Below are positions 57,795 through 64,000 of a DNA stretch of 64,000 bases, piece by piece (positions within the stretch are counted from its first letter, which is position 1; each line of letters begins with the position of its first letter). A program made the position numbers and the translations under genes. The notes under the pieces are model-generated. The model was given only the letters and a program-made list of their open reading frames with translations, was not told the DNA's origin and did not search any database. This DNA comes from Shewanella gelidimarina (GTDB lineage: Bacteria; Pseudomonadota; Gammaproteobacteria; Enterobacterales; Shewanellaceae), in NCBI RefSeq assembly GCF_023283945.1, contig NZ_JAKIKW010000011.1, positions 1-64,000 of the forward strand. Reading direction: 5' to 3'.

Positions 57795-58544
57795 TTACCA
57801 GTATTTTTCGACGGTAACTTGCCCAGGGGCTCGGCGTAAGTTCTTGGCAAGCCCTCTGTTTTTTAACACCAGTTGTGCATCGGTGATCATTCCAGGATTA
57901 CCGCAAATCATCACTTGAGACTCATTGGCGGAAATAGTGACTCCCGCTAATGCTTCTATTTCACCACTTAAGAGTCCATCAGGGATCCGGCAACGTAGCG
58001 CCCCATCAACAGGCTCTCTTGTGACCAAGAGTACTAATTTAAACTGTGAGGGGCATTTGCTTTCCAACGCCCTAAGTAGCGGCAGATAAGCCAAATCCTG
58101 CGCTTCTCGAACACCATAGACTAAGATTACTTTTTGGTAGTTCTGCCACGGCTCTTCGGTTGCCATCATAGAGATGAAAGGACCGACCGCTGTACCTGTC
58201 GCAAGGAACCAAAGGTGTTCACCTTTCTTATCATCTTTAGGTAGCTCATCAAGCGTCATAAAGCCTGATGCTTTGGTTGCAACATCAATAACATCACCGG
58301 CAGACAATGCTTGCAGATCTGGAGATAATTGGCCGTCATCAACCGCTACCGCCAGTACCTCAATGTAGTCAGTCCCTGGTGGGTTAACCAGAGAGTAAGC
58401 TCGGCCAATACGCTTCTCATCAACAACTCGGCTTAACTTAATAAATTGGCCCGCGATAAAATTTCCAATATCGACTTTGATTTTTAATGAGAATAACTTG
58501 TCACTCCAATCATTCCGCTCAATGACTTTGCCTTCAATCCACAT
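57795..58544 (-). CDS. fpr: Ferredoxin/flavodoxin--NADP+ reductase Fpr
   Basis: Moves electrons between NADPH and ferredoxin or flavodoxin. 249 residues from ATG 58544 with GGAG six bases upstream (a TTG four codons earlier puts the site inside the gene). FAD motif RAYSLVNPP (RxYS), NADP site FLATGTAVGPFISMM and the C-terminal VICGNPGMITDAQLVL and RRAPGQVTVEKYW, the last being the aromatic end of bacterial Fpr. It is cotranscribed with gst. Confidence 0.93.
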   Translation of the reverse strand: MWIEGKVIERNDWSDKLFSLKIKVDIGNFIAGQFIKLSRVVDEKRIGRAYSLVNPPGTDYIEVLAVAVDDGQLSPDLQALSAGDVIDVATKASGFMTLDELPKDDKKGEHLWFLATGTAVGPFISMMATEEPWQNYQKVILVYGVREAQDLAYLPLLRALESKCPSQFKLVLLVTREPVDGALRCRIPDGLLSGEIEALAGVTISANESQVMICGNPGMITDAQLVLKNRGLAKNLRRAPGQVTVEKYW

Positions 58545-58731
58545 AGCTTGCTCCAAAAGTGCGTCGTCGTTTCAGCATAAACTTTTATTTCATATTCAGA
58601 AAGATTAATCTAACGCCAACATTTTGTTAGGGACAGTTAACTCAAAGACGCATAAGCTTTAACAACTAAGGCTTTATAGGCGTAACTTTTAGTCGTGATT
58701 CCCGCCAAGAAAAACATTCAAGGATGCCAGT

Positions 58732-59277
58732 ATGCCAACCCTATTTAAGTCGATGATCGCCTTTATAGTATTAACTCTTACCTTTAATTGTAGTGCCTTG
58801 GCACTAGCACAAAACATAACCGATGCCATCGATAGCAGAACCATCATTGTGGTTCGACATGCTGAGAAACTCAGCGATGGCTCACGTGATCCACTTCTTA
58901 GTGACGTAGGCTACCAACAAGCACAAGCCCTTGCTAAAGTGCTAACAGACCTAACAATTTCTCAAGCCATCGCCAGTAACTACCAAAGAACCCAACTGAC
59001 ACTTAAGCCACTCGTCGACGCTCATAATATTAGTCTTACAACTGCCAGTACCAAAGATGGAATTGAAGCCCATATTGCTGAGATAGTTGCGCTGGTGCAG
59101 AGTTCGAACGGCAACAGTGTCATTGCCGGTCACTCCAATACCGTGCCACTGATTATAAAAGCATTAGGAGGCCCACAAATTGCGGCCTTAGATGAATCAA
59201 GTTATGGCGAGCTTTATCAGTTAACTATTCACCCATCTGGTGACGTTAGCTTTGAGATGTCTCAATTTGGTCAATGA
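58732..59277 (+). CDS. Exported histidine-phosphatase family protein
   Basis: 181 residues with a signal peptide (MIAFIVLTLTFNCSALALA). The catalytic RHAEK sits in TIIVVRHAEKLSDGSRDPLLSDVG, the second His is in VIAGHSNTVPLIIKAL, and the Glu-rich middle is as in SixA or PhoE-like proteins. It is likely a periplasmic phosphatase with an unknown substrate. Monocistronic. Confidence 0.85.
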   Translation: MPTLFKSMIAFIVLTLTFNCSALALAQNITDAIDSRTIIVVRHAEKLSDGSRDPLLSDVGYQQAQALAKVLTDLTISQAIASNYQRTQLTLKPLVDAHNISLTTASTKDGIEAHIAEIVALVQSSNGNSVIAGHSNTVPLIIKALGGPQIAALDESSYGELYQLTIHPSGDVSFEMSQFGQ

Positions 59278-59444
59278 CGCTCAATCGCATCCCCGTTTGA
59301 TGGAATAACCCTAAAGCATGCCCTGATTTTAAGTGAATGAGACTTAGTTTGCGGAATATTTAGTAAATAAGTATTAGCTCAGGTAGGATATACCTCTTTG
59401 CGGAGTTAAACTAAATAGTAATCTTTTACATATGAGGCAGAGCA

Positions 59445-59639
59445 ATGGATGACAAAGATGCGCCCTCACAAAACATGGGATTGTCTGTAAGTTGTAATAG
59501 TTGCGAACGCATGACAGTGATTGAAGGCGAATATATTTGCTACAGAGAGGGGAAAATCATCAGTTTACAGCCGATGAAAACACCGGCTCCTAAAATCTTG
59601 CTCTGTGATGGCTGGAAAATCGGCAAAATCAGCTATTAA
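59445..59639 (+). CDS. Small protein with four cysteines
   Basis: 64 residues. Cys17-x2-Cys20, Cys32 and Cys54 (SCNSCERM, EYICYREG, ILLCDGW) suggest a zinc-ribbon-like fold. An AGG-rich Shine-Dalgarno lies a few bases before the ATG. The stop overlaps the stop of the convergent gene by three bases. I do not recognise the family. Its sequence, start and Cys pattern make it likely to be real. Confidence 0.6.
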   Translation: MDDKDAPSQNMGLSVSCNSCERMTVIEGEYICYREGKIISLQPMKTPAPKILLCDGWKIGKISY

Positions 59640-59899
59640 GCTGTTAGCATTCCAGCATAATCGCGAGCTGAGAATTTTGGCTCATGCAGCAGTCCTTTCA
59701 AAGGGTCTACCGGGCTCGCTTTAGCTAAACTCAAACCGCGAGTCGTTACTCGCATGCCGGCACACAATTCAAAATAAACCACTTCAAGTTCATCTGTTTC
59801 TAGCCCACGCTTTTTAAGCGTCGCCATAATAGCAAGCCAGTCAGTGCTAGCCTTGCTGCCCTGCCCTTCGATATTGACAAGTAGAGGTATGTTTTTCAT
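59636..59899 (-). CDS. Conserved small protein of unknown function
   Basis: 87 residues, acidic-neutral, with no signal or membrane segment. The blocks LELVV-like ELEVVYFELCAGMRVTTRGLSLAKASPVDPLKG give it a compact mixed fold. AAGG lies five bases before the ATG. It ends tail to tail with the four-Cys gene, the stops overlapping. I do not recognise a family. Confidence 0.6.
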   Translation of the reverse strand: MKNIPLLVNIEGQGSKASTDWLAIMATLKKRGLETDELEVVYFELCAGMRVTTRGLSLAKASPVDPLKGLLHEPKFSARDYAGMLTA

Positions 59900-60321
59900 A
59901 GTGACCTTCTCTGTATAATCATGACGTTATACCTATTGTATTAATATGTCGCCAATTCAGAAACACCCAAACTTTCAACTCAAAGCGTATTGAAGGGATG
60001 ATGGTAACTCCCTTGTGAACCTATGCAAAGCAGACGTGGAATGTCTAAGCATTTCCCGTTGACTGAATTTCAAAGATCCACATGCTAAGTTGCAAACGTT
60101 CGATATAGAATAACGATGAGCTTCGAACTCCCCACGGGGCTCTAGCGCTGAATTCCCACTGAATGAACCGATATTTTAGGCAATGAGTATTGATGTAAAG
60201 CTAGTATATGTACACAAGTCTGAACCTAGCCTGAATTGTATACAGAATTATCTTAAAATCACTCATTATAGCCACACCGAATCAGTCGCACTATGCAGAA
60301 AAGGACTTAAATCCTCCATCG
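59900..60321. other. Intergenic region with a possible dispersed element
   Basis: About 420 bases. At 60000-60180 there are short GC runs (CCCCACGGGG near 60131-60140) and a CCCACTGAAT word also found near 55812. It looks like a second member of a short non-coding repeat type, but the similarity is only partial. No gene is supported; an open stretch at 60183-60467 runs into the ABC exporter and is not accepted. Confidence 0.35.
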
Positions 60322-62094
60322 TTACTCTTGTTGAATACGCCACAATTTTGAATACAAACCACCCGCCTCTAATAGACTGGTATGAGTCCCCGTTTCAACT
60401 ACTCGACCTTTGCTCAGCACCAAAATTTGATCAGCATCGACGACGGTCGATAAGCGATGCGCAATGACGAGACTGGTATGGCCTTTAGCCGCCGCTTTCA
60501 ATGCCGTTAAAATAGCGTGTTCAGAATGGCTGTCCAATGACGAGGTTGCTTCATCAAACACTAAGATAGGGGAACGTTTCAAAATCGCTCTTGCAATCGC
60601 AACCCGTTGTTTCTCACCGCCGGACAGTTTCAAACCACGCTCACCAACACGGGTTTCGCCACCTTCTGGTAGGCTTGCAATAAAATCACTGAGGTGCGCC
60701 ATTTTGATTGCAGCATCAATTTCATCATCTGTCGCTGATGGGCGACCGTAACGAACATTCTCAATTAACGTATCATTAAAAAGTACGGTGTCTTGCGGCA
60801 CGATAGCAATCGCTTGTCGCAAGGTATCTTGGCTTAATTGACGAATATCTTGCCCGTCAATTCGGATACAACCAGAAACGACATCATAAAACCTAAACAG
60901 CAACTTAACGATCGTCGATTTGCCCGCACCGCTATCACCGACTATTGCGACTTTTTGCCCTGATTTTATTGAAAAACTAACATCATCAAGAATATTGCGA
61001 CTATCGTAACTGAAGCTTACATTCTCAAATGAAACGACTCCCTGAGTTAGCCTTTCAGTGTTGGCATTCTCGATATCTTCAATCAAAGGTTCTTTGTCTA
61101 ATAAACTGAACATGCGCTCAATATTAGCAAATGCACCACGGATCTCTCGGTAAACAAAGCCTAAAAAGTTCAGAGGTATAAAGAGCTGCATCATAAATGC
61201 ATTCACCAACACAAAGTCACCAATGCTCATCACACCCTGCGCCACATCCGTAGCGGCCATTGCCAACATAATTGTCATCGCAACAGAAATGATGCAGGCC
61301 TGCCCTGCGTTTAGGGCAAATAACGACAAGCGGTTCTTTCGCTTCGCCTCTTCCCAGTCAGCTAGCGCACTGTCATAACGATTAGCTTCATACTGTTCAT
61401 TATTAAAATACTTCACCGTCTCGTAATTCAATAAGCTATCGACCGCCCGTGTACTAGAAAGCGAATCCGCTTTAGCCGCATCTCTGACATAACCAGTACG
61501 CCACTCTGTCGCCACCACCGAGTAAGCACCATAGGCAACCACCGACAGTAGTGTAACGGCCGCATAGCTAACACCGTAGTTGTAGAAAAGAATGCCCACC
61601 ACCAAAACAATCTCCAATAGCGTGGGGACGATATTGAATACCATAAAGCGCATTAAAAAACTCACACCACTGGTGCCGCGCTCGATATCTCGCGACAATC
61701 CACCGGTTCGCCTTTCTAAATGAAATGCCATATCGAGTCGATGCAGATGCTCAAACACAGCCATGCCTAAGCGTCGAATGGCACGTTCAGTGACTCGCCC
61801 AAACAGCGTATCTCTAACTTCAGAGATAATGGTATTGAGTAAACGCATACAACCATAAGCAATCACTAACCCTATTGGCACCGCCAGTAGTTCCCCTGGT
61901 CCCTTTAACGTCAAGCCATCGACTAATGCTTTAAGCACAAAGGGCAATCCGACACTTGCTGTTTTTGCCACCACTAAACACAACAGCGCTAAGCCGACTC
62001 GTTGCTTAAATTCAAGCAAATATGGCCAAAGTAGTTTGAGGACATGCCAGTTAAGCTTACCGATAGGACCGTCGAAATATAAAGAGGGACGCAT
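60322..62094 (-). CDS. Atm1/HMT1-type ABC exporter
   Basis: 590 residues from ATG 62094, which has GGAAG upstream. An N-terminal six-helix membrane domain (about 25-315) contains DSLLNYETVKYFNNE, the diagnostic region of the Atm1/HMT1 heavy-metal-tolerance type. The ATPase domain has Walker A VGDSGAGKST, signature LSGGEKQRVAIARAIL, Walker B ILVFDEATSSLDS and H-loop VIAHRLSTV. The bacterial members export glutathione-linked metal or sulfur compounds; the actual cargo here is inferred. Monocistronic. Confidence 0.92.
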   Translation of the reverse strand: MRPSLYFDGPIGKLNWHVLKLLWPYLLEFKQRVGLALLCLVVAKTASVGLPFVLKALVDGLTLKGPGELLAVPIGLVIAYGCMRLLNTIISEVRDTLFGRVTERAIRRLGMAVFEHLHRLDMAFHLERRTGGLSRDIERGTSGVSFLMRFMVFNIVPTLLEIVLVVGILFYNYGVSYAAVTLLSVVAYGAYSVVATEWRTGYVRDAAKADSLSSTRAVDSLLNYETVKYFNNEQYEANRYDSALADWEEAKRKNRLSLFALNAGQACIISVAMTIMLAMAATDVAQGVMSIGDFVLVNAFMMQLFIPLNFLGFVYREIRGAFANIERMFSLLDKEPLIEDIENANTERLTQGVVSFENVSFSYDSRNILDDVSFSIKSGQKVAIVGDSGAGKSTIVKLLFRFYDVVSGCIRIDGQDIRQLSQDTLRQAIAIVPQDTVLFNDTLIENVRYGRPSATDDEIDAAIKMAHLSDFIASLPEGGETRVGERGLKLSGGEKQRVAIARAILKRSPILVFDEATSSLDSHSEHAILTALKAAAKGHTSLVIAHRLSTVVDADQILVLSKGRVVETGTHTSLLEAGGLYSKLWRIQQE

Positions 62095-62384
62095 GATCAC
62101 TTCCAAAAGTTAAACATTAAAAAACTAAAAACAGACGATATTTAACGCGACTTTATTCCGCTAAAAGGCGATAAATTTATTCACACCTGTAAAAAAAATG
62201 TAAATTTATGCTTGAAATATACCGACAAAAAATACTACTTTAGCACTACGCGACAGTATCTTCGGTCACAGTAAGGTGCTTAGCCGTATATTTTCTCATA
62301 ACTTTGTATAAAGAAGTGCAAATCCTGTTACTCAGCCGTAACAAATTTGATATTCTCTTTGATGCAATTTTAAGAGTGAACAGA
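62095..62384. other. Intergenic region between the ABC exporter and the small gene
   Basis: AT-rich spacer that must hold both divergent promoters. I see no additional gene or strong hairpin. Open stretches on either strand look incidental. Confidence 0.45.
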
Positions 62385-62456
62385 ATCAAGGGCATCAAAA
62401 ATGCTCGATTCAAGCCAACTATCAAAGGATACAAACATGTTGGATTCATCCAATCA
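62385..62456 (+). repeat. Imperfect tandem 36-bp duplication of RBS and start region
   Basis: Copy 1 at 62385-62420 and copy 2 at 62421-62456 agree at 24 of 36 positions. Each contains an AGG-type Shine-Dalgarno, an ATG at the same offset and codons for MLDSS. Two alternative starts (62401 and 62437) are thus in the same frame, giving 70 or 58 residues. Confidence 0.6.
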
Positions 62457-62613
62457 AAAATATCCACCTTTACCACTCATCCAAACATGGATATGGATGA
62501 TGACCCAATCTGGAAATCCTGAAATCCAAGAGAAAGGTCAAAGTAATCTTATTACTTCCTTTGGCAGTTTAGCCAAAGCAAATGAGTATCTTATAGAGCA
62601 AAATCAACAATAA
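62401..62613 (+). CDS. Small protein with duplicated start region
   Basis: 70 or 58 residues. The shared core is KYPPLPLIQTWIWMMTQSGNPEIQEKGQ with an aromatic/hydrophobic stretch (IQTWIWMM) and a Gln/Asn-rich end. ATG 62401 has AAGGG at eight bases and ATG 62437 has AAGGA at seven. It is followed by a strong terminator, which supports a real short gene. Family unknown. Confidence 0.6.
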   Translation: MLDSSQLSKDTNMLDSSNQKYPPLPLIQTWIWMMTQSGNPEIQEKGQSNLITSFGSLAKANEYLIEQNQQ

Positions 62614-62654
62614 CGAAAATTATTACTGATTTTGCTTTTTACAGTACATACATT

Positions 62655-62687
62655 AAGGCTGCTCACCTGAAGTGAACAGCCTTTTTT
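62655..62687 (+). terminator. Terminator of the small gene
   Basis: AAGGCTG (62655-62661) pairs with CAGCCTT (62677-62683), plus TCAC/GTGA inside after a C/A mismatch, loop CTGAA, followed by T's. The same plan, with the same mismatch and inner stem, is found at 82-110. Confidence 0.8.
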
Positions 62688-62747
62688 ATCGCTATGTTTT
62701 AACACAAGACACTAGCTTGACATGGTGATAGTGCAGATCGGTTTACA

Positions 62748-63689
62748 TCAGACTCCTGTCATCTGCCCAGTGTAAAGAATGAAGTTTCGCAGCAACAGAA
62801 CTCCAATTAAACTAAAGCTCGCAGTAACAGCGACATAAGCGAACTTTCTGTCTGAAGACACTTTCATCCACAAATTAAATGCCAATGGCAACGTTAGACC
62901 AACGCCAACCACGCCGCCCCAGAAAATCCAGCCCCAAAAGCCCTCTCCAATTGCATTCAATGCCGCAACCTCACTTTGACCTCCGGATAAGATAAGCCCC
63001 GCAAAAAAGGTAAATAACAACATGATCTCAACTAAGATCATCGGGATCTCTATGCGATGAATAAACCGCACCTCAACTCCATTGGGGTTACCACGCATTA
63101 ATACACCACCAAGAAGGGTTGCCGCGGCACCAGAAGACAAACCAGAAATGAGGAATAACAGTGGTAACACAGGGTTGTTCAACAAAGGAAAACCAATCAG
63201 TGCTGATAACAAGAAGCCAGTATAAGCCCCAAGTGATAAAGATAAGATCACCAATACACCAGTAATAACATCTTCATGTCGAGCCAATAGTGCCAAGAGT
63301 TTGCTTAGCAATGGCAAACGCTGTTTTAACCACTTCAGCATTGGCGAGCTAAACACGCTACCAATCCACGCGAAGAGCACCACTTGATATGCCAACAGCA
63401 CCAGAACGCCCATCGACATCACCGATGAGGTGTTATAAAACACCAAGATTTTCCAGAATGCCAATGGCTTGGTGAGGTCGATGACCAAAATCCCCAAGCC
63501 TGCACACACGGCAACAGGTGCAATAACTGCTGCAGCCTGAACAAAAGGAGACAGATATGCTTTGTCAGCTAACTTAAAGTGCTTAAGCATAATCGCAAAA
63601 AACACAGCCCCGGCCGATAATCCAGCCAAAAATAGGTAAATAGCAATCGGCCAATGCCAGACTAATCCATCAAAATGAAATGCACTCAT
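62748..63689 (-). CDS. NrfD/PsrC-family membrane subunit
   Basis: 313 residues with about eight membrane helices, quinone-binding membrane subunit of the NrfD/PsrC type (IYLFLAGLSAGAVFFAIMLK near the start, RIEIPMILVEIMLLFTFFAGL). Its ATG overlaps the stop of the NrfC-type gene, so the pair is coupled. Likely takes electrons from quinol to a periplasmic reductase, or the reverse. Which system (nitrite, sulfite, polysulfide, tetrathionate) cannot be told without the upstream genes, which lie past the right edge. Confidence 0.85.
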   Translation of the reverse strand: MSAFHFDGLVWHWPIAIYLFLAGLSAGAVFFAIMLKHFKLADKAYLSPFVQAAAVIAPVAVCAGLGILVIDLTKPLAFWKILVFYNTSSVMSMGVLVLLAYQVVLFAWIGSVFSSPMLKWLKQRLPLLSKLLALLARHEDVITGVLVILSLSLGAYTGFLLSALIGFPLLNNPVLPLLFLISGLSSGAAATLLGGVLMRGNPNGVEVRFIHRIEIPMILVEIMLLFTFFAGLILSGGQSEVAALNAIGEGFWGWIFWGGVVGVGLTLPLAFNLWMKVSSDRKFAYVAVTASFSLIGVLLLRNFILYTGQMTGV

Positions 63690-64000
63690 AGCACTATCTC
63701 CCCATCAATCGTCCGCACATGGAATAGTTTTGGTCGAGTCCCTAAGTCTACTTTCTCCCGATAAGTGGGTTTAGACTTAAGCGTTTTAACTAATGCGGAA
63801 TCAGGATCTTTCAAATTACCAAACACTAATGCATTCGTTGGACACGCCAAAACACAAGCGGGTTGCAGGCCTTCACTTAACTGAGTTTGCTGACAGAAAT
63901 CACATTTATCAGCCACTTTAGTCTCAGGATTGATAAAGCGTATTTGATATGGACAAGCGGCAATACAGTATTGGCAACCCACACAACGGTCTTCATTAAC
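63686..64000 (-). CDS. NrfC/PsrB-type 4Fe-4S ferredoxin subunit (partial, cut by window edge)
   Basis: C-terminal 104 residues of a four-cluster ferredoxin-like electron-transfer subunit. The visible Cys sets are CVGCQYCIAACPY and KCDFCQQTQLSEGLQPACVLACP, typical of DmsB/NrfC/TtrB proteins. The frame is open to the window end, so the start is outside. It hands electrons between the NrfD-type membrane protein and a catalytic subunit presumably encoded upstream. Confidence 0.85.
   Translation of the reverse strand, partial: VNEDRCVGCQYCIAACPYQIRFINPETKVADKCDFCQQTQLSEGLQPACVLACPTNALVFGNLKDPDSALVKTLKSKPTYREKVDLGTRPKLFHVRTIDGEIVL

Noticed and set aside
60183..60467. Open stretch of 94 codons on the plus strand
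   Set aside because: It overlaps the C-terminal coding end of the ABC exporter antisense and shows no protein-family pattern.
62246..62522. Open stretches on both strands over the small gene's promoter
   Set aside because: They overlap one another and the better supported small gene with two good ribosome-binding sites.

Overview
The window reads as a chromosomal segment of a marine gammaproteobacterium, most likely a Shewanella or close Alteromonadales relative. The basis is gene content and order (lptD-surA-pdxA-rsmA-apaG-apaH; rplU-rpmA and obgE beside ispB; mdh divergent from argR; a split ThrE exporter next to folA), protein character and modest G+C. This is recognition from family knowledge, not a database match. 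I see no rRNA, tRNA, CRISPR array, prophage or transposase gene.

Layout. 0.2-2.4 kb (minus): hemG, a cytochrome b561-like protein and a GT4 glycosyltransferase whose Shine-Dalgarno lies inside a 12-bp hairpin. 2.5-7.1 kb (minus): an apparent iron operon with a strong Fur box, encoding a porin, an imelysin lipoprotein and a di-heme MauG-like lipoprotein. 7.5-9.6 kb (plus): a frameshifted MFS transporter and an unrecognised conserved protein. 9.8-15.5 kb (minus): sulfate activation (cobA, cysD, cysN, an SLC13 permease with RCK_C domains, cysC). 15.9-20.2 kb (plus): pldA, an S41-like protein lacking the catalytic pair, a RIO1-type kinase and 5-formyl-THF cyclo-ligase. 20.2-25.4 kb: ung, a tandem pair of orphan prepilins, a DUF3144 protein, a LysE exporter, an S10 carboxypeptidase and a short structured element.

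25.4-34.2 kb: a Ycf46-type AAA ATPase, a YiaW/YiaV pair, purT, a D-2-hydroxyacid dehydrogenase, a small outer-membrane barrel, and amgK-murU-djlA divergent from lptD. 34.3-41.3 kb (plus): lptD, surA, pdxA, rsmA, apaG and apaH, covering outer-membrane biogenesis, vitamin B6, rRNA methylation and Ap4A hydrolysis. A chemoreceptor with a FliA-type promoter follows. 43.6-50.9 kb: a DUF3718 protein, obgE-yjjP-yjjB-folA, rplU-rpmA, ispB, mdh and argR with two ARG boxes.

51-64 kb: a cupin, a DyP peroxidase, an FbpABC ferric ABC transporter (Fur-like box before fbpA, and a 480-bp structured spacer between fbpA and fbpB), gst-fpr, a periplasmic histidine phosphatase, two tail-to-tail small genes, an Atm1-type ABC exporter, a small gene whose ribosome-binding site and start region are tandemly duplicated, and an NrfD/NrfC-type quinone-linked module cut by the right edge.

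The strongest second-look items are a perfect 17-bp hairpin inside the start of pdxA, the Shine-Dalgarno hairpin of the glycosyltransferase, the Fur-controlled porin/imelysin/di-heme operon, the tandem prepilins, the catalytically altered S41 protein, the structured intergenic elements and the duplicated start of the small gene near 62.4 kb. No single locus is clearly a wholly new system. The Fur-controlled operon is the best candidate for an incompletely described one.
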